Below are positions 46,667-55,054 of a DNA stretch of 64,000 nucleotides, piece by piece. This stretch comes from Betaproteobacteria bacterium (GTDB lineage: Bacteria > Pseudomonadota > Gammaproteobacteria > Burkholderiales > Rhodocyclaceae). Position numbers and translations under genes: made by a program. The stretch is from contig JADJXY010000002.1 of the NCBI GenBank assembly GCA_016720065.1, forward strand, positions 1,997,001-2,061,000. The letters run 5' to 3'. How positions within the stretch are numbered: position 1 is the first letter of the stretch; each line of letters opens with the position of its first letter. The notes under the pieces are model-generated. The model did not search any database, was not told where the DNA came from, and saw only the letters and a program-made list of their open reading frames with translations.

Positions 46667-47911
46667 ATGCAAGGCATGTACCGCCCCCGCCTGCTCTCCA
46701 ACCGTCTCGTCGCCCTCGCCGCAGCCTTTCCCGCGGTGGTGGTCGGCGGCGCGCGCCAGGTGGGCAAGACCACGCTCCTGCGCCACCTGTTTCCGGGCCA
46801 CGACTATGTGGTCTTCGATCCCAGCATCGACCTGGAAAACGCCCGCCGCGAACCCGATCTCTTCCTCGACAACCACCCGCCGCCGCTGATTCTGGACGAG
46901 ATCCAGTACGCGCCGGAACTCGTTTCGGCCCTCAAGCGCCGCATCGATCGCAGCGGCGCCCGCCCCGGACAATATCTGCTGACCGGTTCCCAACAGTGGC
47001 AAGTCCTGCGTTCGGTTTCGGAGAGCCTCGCCGGAAGGGCCGTTTTTCTCGACTTGCACGGCTTCTCCTTGCAGGAACTGGGTGGTGCCACAGCGACGCC
47101 GGGCTGGCTGGCCCGCTGGCTGGGCGATCCGGCGGGATTCCTCACCGGTGCTCGGGAAGCGGACCGCCTTGCCCTCCCGCTCCTGGAGTGGTTGTGGCGC
47201 GGAAGCCTGCCTGCGGCAGCCGCCCTCGACGCCGCCCTGGTCCCCGATTTCTGGTCCTCCTATCAGCGCACCTACGTCGAGCGGGACGCCCGCCTCGCCG
47301 GCAACGTGGACGACTGGCAGGACTTCGGCCGCTTCGTGCGCCTGATGAGCGCGCTCACCGCCCAGGAGATCAACGCCAGCCAGCTTGGCCGGGAAATCGG
47401 GCTCACCCCGCAAACCGCCCGCCGCTGGCTGAAAATCCTCGAAGCGACCTATCAGTGGCGCGAGTTGCCGGCCTTTTCAGGCAATCCGGTCAAGCGGGTT
47501 GCAGGTCGCTCCAAGGGCCACATCGCCGATTCAGGCCTGGCCTGCTTCTACGCAGGAATCGCGTCGCCCGGCGCCCTCGGCGCCCACCCGGCCTTCGGCC
47601 CCCTGTTCGAAACCGCCCTGGTGGGGGAAATCGTCAAGCAGTCGGGGGCGCTGACGCCCAGCCCGGCGCTCCATCACTGGCGGTCTGCCGGAGGTGCCGA
47701 AGTGGATTTGCTCATCGAGTGGAACGGCGTGCTCCATCCGGTGGAATTCAAGCTCACGGCCAATCCCGGCCGCCGCCAGGCTTCCGGGATTCAAGCCTTC
47801 CGCGCCGCCCATCCGCACCGGGCCGTCGCCCCCGGCCTGCTCGTCTGCGCGGTCGAGCACCCGCGCCGCATCAGCGAGGACGTTCTCGCCATGCCTTGGA
47901 ACCTCCTTTAG
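46667..47911 (+). CDS. AAA ATPase with DUF4143 domain
   Basis: A 414 aa ATP-binding protein. The N-terminal AAA domain shows Walker A VVGGARQVGKTTLL (about residue 28) and LILDEIQYAPELVSALK, followed by YLLTGSQQWQVLRSVSESLAGR. The C-terminal DUF4143 domain ends with a restriction-like VDLLIEWNGVLHPVEFKLTANPG nuclease-fold motif. These proteins are common, often stand alone, and have no clear function. The ATG at 46667 has GGTGG nearby; the ATG three codons later is also possible. Likely accessory. Confidence 0.9.
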   Translation: MQGMYRPRLLSNRLVALAAAFPAVVVGGARQVGKTTLLRHLFPGHDYVVFDPSIDLENARREPDLFLDNHPPPLILDEIQYAPELVSALKRRIDRSGARPGQYLLTGSQQWQVLRSVSESLAGRAVFLDLHGFSLQELGGATATPGWLARWLGDPAGFLTGAREADRLALPLLEWLWRGSLPAAAALDAALVPDFWSSYQRTYVERDARLAGNVDDWQDFGRFVRLMSALTAQEINASQLGREIGLTPQTARRWLKILEATYQWRELPAFSGNPVKRVAGRSKGHIADSGLACFYAGIASPGALGAHPAFGPLFETALVGEIVKQSGALTPSPALHHWRSAGGAEVDLLIEWNGVLHPVEFKLTANPGRRQASGIQAFRAAHPHRAVAPGLLVCAVEHPRRISEDVLAMPWNLL

Positions 47912-47976
47912 AACTGGGTGTAGGGAGTCGCGTTACCGCGCCGCAAGGCAAAGCCGCGCGAAGTGCCCCCCTGGGC

Positions 47977-48489
47977 TCATATGGCCCCCGGCAGGGGCCG
48001 GCCCTCGCCGCTTTCCGGCTTTCCGTCGCCGGATTTTCCGCGCAGCATCTGGTGCAGGAAGACCTTGCCCTTCCGGTCGAAGGGAAGGCGGCCGTGCCCG
48101 GTGATCACGGCGTCGCCTTTCATGCGGTAGTCAAAACTGCCGGCGTCGCCGCGCAGCGAACCCAGGCGGCGGAGAAAGTCGGCCACGTTGCCGCTGGCCT
48201 TGACTTCCACGGTGGTCTCGCCCCGGGCCACCAGGGTGACCGGCTTGTCGCTGACCGCATGGGCCAGGGGCTGGCCGGCGACCTCCACGTCGAACTCCAG
48301 GCGCTCCAGGGGAAGGTCCGTGTCGTTGGGGTTGCTCACCTTGAGTTTCAGGGTGAAGCGCTGCTCCCGCAGGCCGATGGCGTCGAGGCTGATGCCGGCC
48401 CACGCCACCGCGGGCGCCTTGGGCAGGGAGACGCAGGCCGCCAGCAGGAGCGCCGCGGCAAGGACGAGAGCCTTCACGCCCGGCCGCAT
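47977..48489 (-). CDS. LEA14-like (WHy domain) lipoprotein
   Basis: A 170 aa lipoprotein with signal MRPGVKALVLAAALLLAAC. The mature part has the WHy/LEA type 2 pattern: VAWAGISLDAIGLREQRFTLKLKVSNPNDTDLPLERLEFDVEVAGQPLA, then KPVTLVARGETTVEVK. The domain is linked to desiccation and osmotic tolerance in plants and occurs in bacterial envelope proteins. It overlaps the end of the upstream dehydrogenase gene by 16 bases and is the last gene of the antiporter-dehydrogenase operon. Confidence 0.88.
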   Translation of the reverse strand: MRPGVKALVLAAALLLAACVSLPKAPAVAWAGISLDAIGLREQRFTLKLKVSNPNDTDLPLERLEFDVEVAGQPLAHAVSDKPVTLVARGETTVEVKASGNVADFLRRLGSLRGDAGSFDYRMKGDAVITGHGRLPFDRKGKVFLHQMLRGKSGDGKPESGEGRPLPGAI

Positions 48490-49343
48490 TCGAGCACCCT
48501 CAGGAGCGAGGCGGTATCGTCGCGCCCCCAGCCCTGCGCCATGAGGGCGTTCAACTGCTGTCCCACGGCGGCGGCCAGCGGCATGGGCACGCCGGCCCGC
48601 CGGGCGGCTTCCAGGGCGATGCCAAAATCCTTGTGGTGCAGGCGGGCTTCGATGCCGGCGGCGAAATCCCGCCGCACCATGCGTTCGCCCATCACGTCGA
48701 GCACTCGGCTGCCCGCCGATCCCCCCGCCAGGGCCTGACGCACCCGGGCCGGGTCGGTCCCCGCCGCCGCGGCGAGATGCAGGGCTTCGGCGGCGGCCTC
48801 GATGGCGGCGACCATGATGATCTGGTTGCACACCTTGGCCACCTGGCCGGCGCCGCTGGGACCCACGTGCACGATGCGCCGGCCCAGGCAGGCGAGCAGG
48901 GGCCGCACCCGCTCCAGGGCCTCGGCCTCGCCGCCCGCCATGATGGCCAGACTGGCGTCGATGGCCCCCTGCACACCGCCGGACACCGGCGCGTCGAGAA
49001 AGGCCACTCCCCGCCCCGCCAGCCTTTCGGCCAGGCGGCGCGCCGTGTCGGGGGCGATGGTCGAACAATCCACCAGCACCGCTCCCGGCGCCAGCCCGGC
49101 CTCCAGCCCCTGTGGGCCGAGGACCAGGCCCTCCACGTCGGGCCCGGCGGTGACCATGGTAAAGACCACTTCGCTGCGCCGGCCCAGCTCCGCCGGGGTG
49201 GCGCAGAGGGAGGCACCCGCCGCCACCAGGTCCGCCGCGGATTCCGGCCGGCGAGCCCACAGGGCCAGATCGTGCCCGGCCCGCAGCAGATGCCCGGCCA
49301 TGGGGGCGCCCATCACCCCCAGGCCGATGAAGCCGACCTTCAT
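48474..49343 (-). CDS. beta-hydroxyacid dehydrogenase (tartronate semialdehyde reductase-like), copy 2
   Basis: NAD(P)H-dependent dehydrogenase of the 3-hydroxyisobutyrate/2-hydroxy-3-oxopropionate family, 289 aa. Nucleotide-binding GFIGLGVMGAPMAGHL at the start, substrate motif FLDAPVSGGVQGAIDASL, and the catalytic Lys region SGAGQVAKVCNQII. It overlaps its paralogue upstream by ATGA. The two share the same layout, which suggests an ancient local duplication. Exact substrate uncertain: tartronate semialdehyde, 3-hydroxyisobutyrate or succinic semialdehyde. Confidence 0.9.
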   Translation of the reverse strand: MKVGFIGLGVMGAPMAGHLLRAGHDLALWARRPESAADLVAAGASLCATPAELGRRSEVVFTMVTAGPDVEGLVLGPQGLEAGLAPGAVLVDCSTIAPDTARRLAERLAGRGVAFLDAPVSGGVQGAIDASLAIMAGGEAEALERVRPLLACLGRRIVHVGPSGAGQVAKVCNQIIMVAAIEAAAEALHLAAAAGTDPARVRQALAGGSAGSRVLDVMGERMVRRDFAAGIEARLHHKDFGIALEAARRAGVPMPLAAAVGQQLNALMAQGWGRDDTASLLRVLECGRA

Positions 49344-50218
49344 GCCTCCTGGCCCGACAGGCGTTCGAGGAGCTTCAGCACGGCGATGGAGTCTTCCTCC
49401 CCCAGGCCGGAGCCGACCATGGCGTTGAACATCTGGGCCGTGGCCGCCGCGCCGGGCAGGCAGAGACCCAGTTGGTGGGCGGTCTGCATGACGATGTTGA
49501 GATCCTTCTCGTGCATCCAGCTCTTGAAGCCCGGTTTGAAATTGCGATCGAGCATGCGCTGGCCGTGGTTTTCGAGAATCTTCGAATAGGCGAAGCCCCC
49601 CAGGAGCGCCTCCCGCACCCGGGCGCCATCGACGCCGTTCTTGGTGGCGAAGGCGAGGGCTTCCGCCACCGCCAGGACGCCCATGCCGGTAACGATCTGA
49701 TTGGCGGCCTTGGCCACCTGTCCGGCGCCAGAGGCGCCCACATGGACGATGTTCTTGCCCAGGGCGGCGAAGGCCGGCTGGGCGGTGGCGAACCCCTGGG
49801 CGGAACCGCCGACCATGATGGACAGCGTACCGGCGATGGCCCCCACCTCGCCCCCGGATACCGGTGCGTCGAGGAAATCGACCCCCGCCGCCGCCAGCTG
49901 CTGGCCGATGTCCCGCGCCGCCGCCGGGGCGATGGTGCTCATGTCGACGGCCACCAGCCCGGCGCCAGCGCCTTGGGCGACGCCGGCTTCGCCCAGCATG
50001 ACCTCGGCCACGTCGGGGGCGTCGGCCACCATGGAAATGAGCACTTCGCTGTCTCGAGCGACCTCCGCCGGACTGCCGGCTTCGGCGGCACCCGCGGCCA
50101 GCAGGGGCTGGCGCGATTCCGGGCGCCGCGCCCAGACGGTGACGGCATGGCCGGCCTTGACAAGATTGAGGGCCATGGGCCGCCCCATGATGCCCAGACC
50201 GATGAATCCGATACGCAT
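49340..50218 (-). CDS. 2-hydroxy-3-oxopropionate (tartronate semialdehyde) reductase
   Basis: Reduces tartronate semialdehyde to glycerate, feeding the glycerate kinase step. The 292 aa protein has GFIGLGIMGRPMALNLVKAGH, FLDAPVSGGEVGAIAGTLSIMVGG and SGAGQVAKAANQIV, closer to GlxR/GarR than its neighbour (LSIMVGG and the KPGFKSWMHEKDLNIV tail). The ATG giving MRIGFIG was preferred over one four codons upstream. It lies 25 bases downstream of the MFS transporter gene. Gene symbol not assigned because glxR and garR cannot be told apart here. Confidence 0.9.
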   Translation of the reverse strand: MRIGFIGLGIMGRPMALNLVKAGHAVTVWARRPESRQPLLAAGAAEAGSPAEVARDSEVLISMVADAPDVAEVMLGEAGVAQGAGAGLVAVDMSTIAPAAARDIGQQLAAAGVDFLDAPVSGGEVGAIAGTLSIMVGGSAQGFATAQPAFAALGKNIVHVGASGAGQVAKAANQIVTGMGVLAVAEALAFATKNGVDGARVREALLGGFAYSKILENHGQRMLDRNFKPGFKSWMHEKDLNIVMQTAHQLGLCLPGAAATAQMFNAMVGSGLGEEDSIAVLKLLERLSGQEA

Positions 50219-50243
50219 GAGCCGCTCCATGAAAAGGCGCAGT

Positions 50244-51515
50244 TTAACCCGGCCTGTCGCCGGCCCAGATGTTGCGACAATGGGTCTCCCGGATGCGCCA
50301 GGCGCAAGCGGCGCCCATCCAGGCGCTGGCCGCCACCAGCAGCAGTCCCCAGCGGTAGTTGTCCGGGCTGTAGTGACGCACGCCGTCCACCAGGCTGCCC
50401 TGCCATTGCAAGTCCATCACCACGCCCACCGCGGGTTGCAGGAGGGCGGCGGCGAGAAAGCCGCCCATGTTGGCCACCGCGGTGGACATGCCGGAGAGCA
50501 GCGGCGGATTGACTTCCTTGGCGCAGGCCCAGATCAGGGTGAAGCTCGCCGTGGTCAGCCCCATGAGCACAAAGAGGCCGTAGCTGGCCCACAGGGGCAG
50601 GGGAATGTTGGACAGCCAGACCAGCCACGTGAGGCCGTGCAGATGGGTGGTGACCAGGGTCACCGGCTTGCGCTTGCCCAGGCGGTCCGAGAGGCTGCCG
50701 ATGAAAAAGGCCCCCACGGCGAAGCTGGCGAAATAGAGCGACAGATGGGTCGAGGCCGCGGCCCGGGAGAGGCCGTGCACCTGGGTGAGGTAGGGCATGG
50801 CCCACAGGCCGCCGAAGGTGAAGAAACTGCCGCAGACGCCAGTCAGCACGAGGGCCGCCGGCCAGGTGTCCCGATTCCTCAGCACCGCCATGAGGGAAGC
50901 CAGGACCGCCGTGCGGTCGAAGCGGGGCCGCCCCGCCCCGCCCGCGGGGGCAGGGTCGCGCACCAGAAGCCAGCACGCCGCCCCCAGGACGAGGGAAAGC
51001 CCCCCCACGCCCACGAAAACGCTGCGCCAGCCGGTGGCCTGGGCCAGGGCGGAAAGGGGCGCCCCGGCCAGCACCGACCCCAGATTGCCTACCAGGAGCG
51101 CCGCCCCCACCACGGTGGCGAAGCGGTTTTCCTCGAAGGTCAGGGCGATGATCTTCAGCAGGGCGATGAAGGTCACCGACACCCCCAGGCCCACCAGGGT
51201 GCGTCCCGCCAGGGCCACTTCCAGCGTCGGCGCCAGGGCGAAGACCCCGCTGCCCACCCCGCCCACGATGCCGCCCAGCAGCAGGATGCGGCGCGGCCCC
51301 AGGGTATCGACCAGGATGCCGGTGGGAATCTGCATCAGCGTATAGACGTAGAAATAGGTCGCCGCCAGCACCCCCAGGGAGGCGGCCGTGGTGTGGAAGG
51401 CGGACGCCAGATCGGGCGCCACGCCGGCCGGGGCGAAGCGCTGGAAGAAGGACAGCACGTAGGCGGCGCAGACCACCGCCAGCACGGCCCAGCGGCGGGC
51501 GTGCAGGTCGCTCAT
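50244..51515 (-). CDS. MFS transporter
   Basis: Major facilitator superfamily permease of 423 aa with about 12 transmembrane segments. The family loop is visible as GILVDTLGPRRILLLGG between TM2 and TM3 and as GSLSDRLGKRKPVTLV between TM8 and TM9. The substrate is unknown; the position upstream of a tartronate semialdehyde reductase gene hints at a small organic acid such as glycolate, glycerate or a related hydroxyacid. It overlaps the CPA2 antiporter gene by ATGA. Confidence 0.9.
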   Translation of the reverse strand: MSDLHARRWAVLAVVCAAYVLSFFQRFAPAGVAPDLASAFHTTAASLGVLAATYFYVYTLMQIPTGILVDTLGPRRILLLGGIVGGVGSGVFALAPTLEVALAGRTLVGLGVSVTFIALLKIIALTFEENRFATVVGAALLVGNLGSVLAGAPLSALAQATGWRSVFVGVGGLSLVLGAACWLLVRDPAPAGGAGRPRFDRTAVLASLMAVLRNRDTWPAALVLTGVCGSFFTFGGLWAMPYLTQVHGLSRAAASTHLSLYFASFAVGAFFIGSLSDRLGKRKPVTLVTTHLHGLTWLVWLSNIPLPLWASYGLFVLMGLTTASFTLIWACAKEVNPPLLSGMSTAVANMGGFLAAALLQPAVGVVMDLQWQGSLVDGVRHYSPDNYRWGLLLVAASAWMGAACAWRIRETHCRNIWAGDRPG

Positions 51516-52897
51516 GGCTTGCCGCGCAAGAGGGCAGTCAGCACCGGCGGCGTCACCAGGGTGGTGAGGATGACCATGATGACGATGACCGAGAACATGG
51601 CCTCGCTCATCACCCCGAGTTGCTTGCCCACCATGGCGAAGATGAGGCCCACCTCGCCCCGGGGCACCATGCCCCAGCCGACGACCCAGGGGTTATGCCC
51701 CTTCCCGGCCGCGAAGCCGGCGGCGATCTTGCCCACCACCGCCGCCACCGTGACGCCCAGGGCGACGAGCACCAGTTGCGGGTCGGCCATGGTTTTCAGA
51801 TCCACCTGCATGCCGGTGAGGACGAAGAAAACCGGCACGAAGAAATAGCCGATCGGTTCGATCATGTGCTCGTGCTGGTGGCGGGTGTGCTTGCCCAGCA
51901 CCGCCCTGATTTTTTCGATCAGGCCGTCCCGGATTTCGGGCGGCAGCAGGGGTTCGATCTCCTGCACCACCTTGGGGGTCTCGAATTCCTTGAGGAAGAT
52001 CGGCTCGAAGAGCAGGCCGGCGGCGAAGGCACCGATGATGGGGGCAAGGCCGATGGCGTGGGCCAGCCAGGCCAGCAAGAGCCCGGTGGCCAGAACCTGG
52101 GCGAAGAGCATGGAATGGCCGCTGTCCAGCCGGGCCAGCCAGCGGGACGAATGGGGCGCGATGGCGCGGCCCACGACAATGGATCCGCCCAGGAAGAGCA
52201 CCGCCTCGGCGATGATCCAGGCCACCTCGCCGACACTCACCGTCCCCGCCTGCACCAGACCGGACACCACCGCCAGGATGACCAGGCCCAGCACGTCGTC
52301 GATCACTGCCGCCCCCAGGACGATGCGCGCCTCGGCCATGCCCAGGCGCCCCAGGTCGCGGAAGACGCGGCCGGTAATGCCCACCGAAGTCGCCGCCAGG
52401 GTGGCACCGAGGAAGAGATAGGCATTGTCCGTCAGACCCGGCAACAGAAACGGCCCCACCCCCCAGGCGCCCAGGACGAAGGGCAAGGCGATGCCGACGC
52501 TGCCCACCAGGGCCGCCTGGCCGCCGACCTTGACCAGATCGCCCAGGCGGGTCTCCAGGCCGATCTGCAGGAGCAGGACGATGACCCCCAGTTCGGCCAT
52601 GAAGGCGATGATGGGATCCTTGGCCAGCGCACCGAAATACTGGATGCCGATCAGTGAAAGGTTGCCCAGCACCACCCCCAGCAGCAGTTCTCCGAGGACG
52701 GCGGGAAAGCCCAGGCGCTGGGCCAGGGGCGCGAAAAGGCGGGCCGCCATGAGGATGAGGGCCAGCCAGAGCAGGTTTTCGCCCACCACGCCGGAGCCGG
52801 CGGCGAAGGCCGGCGCGGCGGCGGCCAGGATGCCCCCGGCGATGAGGGCGCGACGAAGGCTTGCGGCGCGAGGGCTGGCGTACCCCAGGCGAGTCAT
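51512..52897 (-). CDS. CPA2-family cation:proton antiporter
   Basis: Monovalent-cation/proton antiporter of 461 aa with the Na_H_Exchanger domain: about 12 hydrophobic segments including LLWLALILMAARLFAPLAQRLGFPAVLGELLLGVVLG, LGAAVIDDVLGLVILAVVSG with the transport Asp pair, and IIGAFAAGLLFEP. It has no C-terminal TrkA-N domain, unlike KefB/C. It starts two bases after the nhaD stop. The protein probably exchanges Na+ or K+ for H+. Confidence 0.92.
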   Translation of the reverse strand: MTRLGYASPRAASLRRALIAGGILAAAAPAFAAGSGVVGENLLWLALILMAARLFAPLAQRLGFPAVLGELLLGVVLGNLSLIGIQYFGALAKDPIIAFMAELGVIVLLLQIGLETRLGDLVKVGGQAALVGSVGIALPFVLGAWGVGPFLLPGLTDNAYLFLGATLAATSVGITGRVFRDLGRLGMAEARIVLGAAVIDDVLGLVILAVVSGLVQAGTVSVGEVAWIIAEAVLFLGGSIVVGRAIAPHSSRWLARLDSGHSMLFAQVLATGLLLAWLAHAIGLAPIIGAFAAGLLFEPIFLKEFETPKVVQEIEPLLPPEIRDGLIEKIRAVLGKHTRHQHEHMIEPIGYFFVPVFFVLTGMQVDLKTMADPQLVLVALGVTVAAVVGKIAAGFAAGKGHNPWVVGWGMVPRGEVGLIFAMVGKQLGVMSEAMFSVIVIMVILTTLVTPPVLTALLRGKP

Positions 52898-52899
52898 GC

Positions 52900-54231
52900 T
52901 CAGGGCGTCGCGGGAGCGGCCGCCGCCGGGGGCTGGGCGGTGCCCGGCTGGCGATGGGGAAGCTCGGGGTGCCAGCCCAGGATCGCCGCCATGACGGCGA
53001 AGCCGACCAAGTAGGCCACGGCCACATGCCAGCCATGGCGCAGCCAGAGCCCCACCGACTTGGCCTCCGGATACATATTGGACAGGGCGACGCCAGCGGA
53101 AGAGCCGAACCAGATCATCGATCCGCCGAAACCCACCGCGTAGGCAAGGAAGCCCCAGTCGTAGCCGCCCTGCTTCAAAGCCAGCGCGGTGAGGGGAATG
53201 TTGTCGAACACGGCGGAGACGAAGCCCAGGCTGAAGGCGGAGAGCAAGGAGGCGGCAGGCAGTTCCTCCACCGGCATCATCGAGGCGCACAGCACCAGGG
53301 AGAGAAGGAAAATCGTTCCCAGGGCGGTTTCCGGCAGCACTTCCCAGTCCGGCCGGCGCACCGCTACGGTGAGCAGGATGGCCGCCCAGACGGCGACGCC
53401 GATGAAAGGGAAGTGGTCGGCCAGATGGTTGAAGCGCAGATTGACCACCACATTGGTGGCGATGGCGAAGACCAGGATCAGGCCGACGATACCCACCCGC
53501 AGCCAATCAATGCGGGTGTGGGCGTGGCCGCCCTTGAGGATGGGCGAATGGGCATGCTGCTGCTTGGCCCCCACCACGCCGACGATGATCAGCGCCACGG
53601 CCGACGCGACGATGGCTTCGAAGACCTGCACCGGACTCACCCCGGCGATCCACATCATGGTCGTCGTGGTGTCCCCCACCACCGACCAGGCGCCGCCGGC
53701 GTTGGAGGCGGCGACGATGGCCGCCAGATAGCCGATATGCACCTTGGCCCGGAACAACTGGTGCGCCATGGCGCCGCCGATGAGCGCCGCGGCGATGTTG
53801 TCGAGGAAGGCCGACATGATCCAGACCATGACCAGGAGAAGGAAGCCGCCCTTCCAGTCATCGGGCAGGAAACGGGGCAGGACGACGGGGATGTGGCTCT
53901 TTTCGAAGTGCCGCGCCAGAAGGGCGAAGCCCATGAGGAGGCAGAACAGATTGGTGAGAATCACCCACTCATGCCCCAGATGGGCCAGCCAGCCGGAAAT
54001 GCCAACGCCGGTCTTGAAGCCGGTCAACGCGATCTTGTAGAGGGAAATGGCGGCGAGGCCGGAAAGCGCCACCGCCAGCGTGTGGCCGTGGAAGAGCGCC
54101 ACCCCCAGAAGGGTGAGGGCGAAAAGGATGAATTCGACGGGGATACCCGCCACGGCAGGTCCGCCCGCCGCGAAAGCCGGCAGGGCAAGGCCGCTGGCAA
54201 CGACGAAGAAAGCAAGACGAAGGGTGGGCAT
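52900..54231 (-). CDS. nhaD: NhaD-type sodium/proton antiporter
   Basis: Membrane antiporter of the IT superfamily, 443 aa, about 12 segments. NhaD hallmarks: a signal-like first segment (LRLAFFVVASGLALPAFA), MSAFLDNIAAALIGG, AAIVAASNAGGAWSVVGDTTTTMMW, and the C-terminal VSAVFDNIPLTALALKQGGYDWGFLAY. It exports Na+ under alkaline or salt stress. The ATG at 54231 gives MPTLRLAFF; the longer frame adds a non-hydrophobic stretch. First gene of the minus-strand antiporter operon. Confidence 0.93.
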   Translation of the reverse strand: MPTLRLAFFVVASGLALPAFAAGGPAVAGIPVEFILFALTLLGVALFHGHTLAVALSGLAAISLYKIALTGFKTGVGISGWLAHLGHEWVILTNLFCLLMGFALLARHFEKSHIPVVLPRFLPDDWKGGFLLLVMVWIMSAFLDNIAAALIGGAMAHQLFRAKVHIGYLAAIVAASNAGGAWSVVGDTTTTMMWIAGVSPVQVFEAIVASAVALIIVGVVGAKQQHAHSPILKGGHAHTRIDWLRVGIVGLILVFAIATNVVVNLRFNHLADHFPFIGVAVWAAILLTVAVRRPDWEVLPETALGTIFLLSLVLCASMMPVEELPAASLLSAFSLGFVSAVFDNIPLTALALKQGGYDWGFLAYAVGFGGSMIWFGSSAGVALSNMYPEAKSVGLWLRHGWHVAVAYLVGFAVMAAILGWHPELPHRQPGTAQPPAAAAPATP

Positions 54232-54371
54232 GGGTGCATCCCGGGGGAAAAGACCGGCCGATTCTAGCATCGGCGCCCCGGGTGCCCTGCTGTGGAAAAC
54301 CCTTAGCGCTCACCGCCGCAGAAGCAGATTACCTTGCGACAGGGCCTTGAAATGGTTACATTGGTACAACC

Positions 54372-54794
54372 ATGATTATCGTGCTCGACACTTCCGTCCT
54401 GGTAGCGGCCATGCGCTCCCAGCAGGGCGCCAGTCATCATCTGCTGCGCAGCCTGCCCTCACCGCAGTACACACCAGCCCTTTCGGTCGCGCTGTACATG
54501 GAGTGGCAGGCCGTTCTGAGCCGCCCGGAGAATCGCCCCCCGGGCGTGGATGCGAACCAGATGCTGGCATTTTTGCGCTACCTGGCTTCGCTCTGTCGGC
54601 TTCAGGATATTTACTACCTCTGGCGCCCCTTTCTGCGCGATCCCAACGACGACATGGTCCTCGAATGCGCGGTCGCCTCGGGCAGTCGCCATATCGTCAC
54701 CCACAACGTCAAGGATTTTCAGCGAGCGCTGGAACTTGGCGTCCGCCCGGTGACCCCCGGAGATTTCCTGCACCAACTGGAGAACCCACGATGA
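54372..54794 (+). CDS. PIN-domain toxin (COG1569 type)
   Basis: Ribonuclease toxin of 140 aa with an intact PIN acidic set: IVLDTSVLVAAMRS (Asp5), the LYMEWQAVLSR helix with Glu, and DPNDDMVLECAVASGSRHIVTHNVKDF near the end. The toxin gene comes first, overlapping the antitoxin gene by ATGA, the reversed order used by this subgroup. The pair starts 140 bases from nhaD in the opposite direction. Confidence 0.92.
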   Translation: MIIVLDTSVLVAAMRSQQGASHHLLRSLPSPQYTPALSVALYMEWQAVLSRPENRPPGVDANQMLAFLRYLASLCRLQDIYYLWRPFLRDPNDDMVLECAVASGSRHIVTHNVKDFQRALELGVRPVTPGDFLHQLENPR

Positions 54795-55030
54795 CCGCAC
54801 TGACCATCCGCCTGCCCGATTCCGTCCATCGCAAGATCAAGGAACTCGCCGCCCAGGACGGCGTGTCCGTCAACCAGTTCATCGCCAGCGCCGCCGCCGA
54901 AAAGATGGCCAGCATGCTGACCCTGGCCTACCTGCGCGCCGAAGCCGAACTGGGACGCCGTGAGGATTATCTGGCCGTTCTCGACAAGGTTCCCGATATC
55001 GCCCCTGCCGCAGGCGACGAGCGCGACTGA
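54791..55030 (+). CDS. ribbon-helix-helix antitoxin
   Basis: A 79 aa DNA-binding antitoxin. The N-terminal ribbon-helix-helix is plain: TALTIRLPDSVHRKIKELAAQDGVSVNQFIASAAAEKM. The C-terminal arm (LRAEAELGRREDYLAVLDKVPD) would bind the toxin. Similar to HicB/Arc-type antitoxins paired with COG1569 PIN toxins. The start overlaps the toxin stop. Confidence 0.9.
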   Translation: MTALTIRLPDSVHRKIKELAAQDGVSVNQFIASAAAEKMASMLTLAYLRAEAELGRREDYLAVLDKVPDIAPAAGDERD

Positions 55031-55054
55031 TTCGGTGGCATAGGCCCGGGAGCT

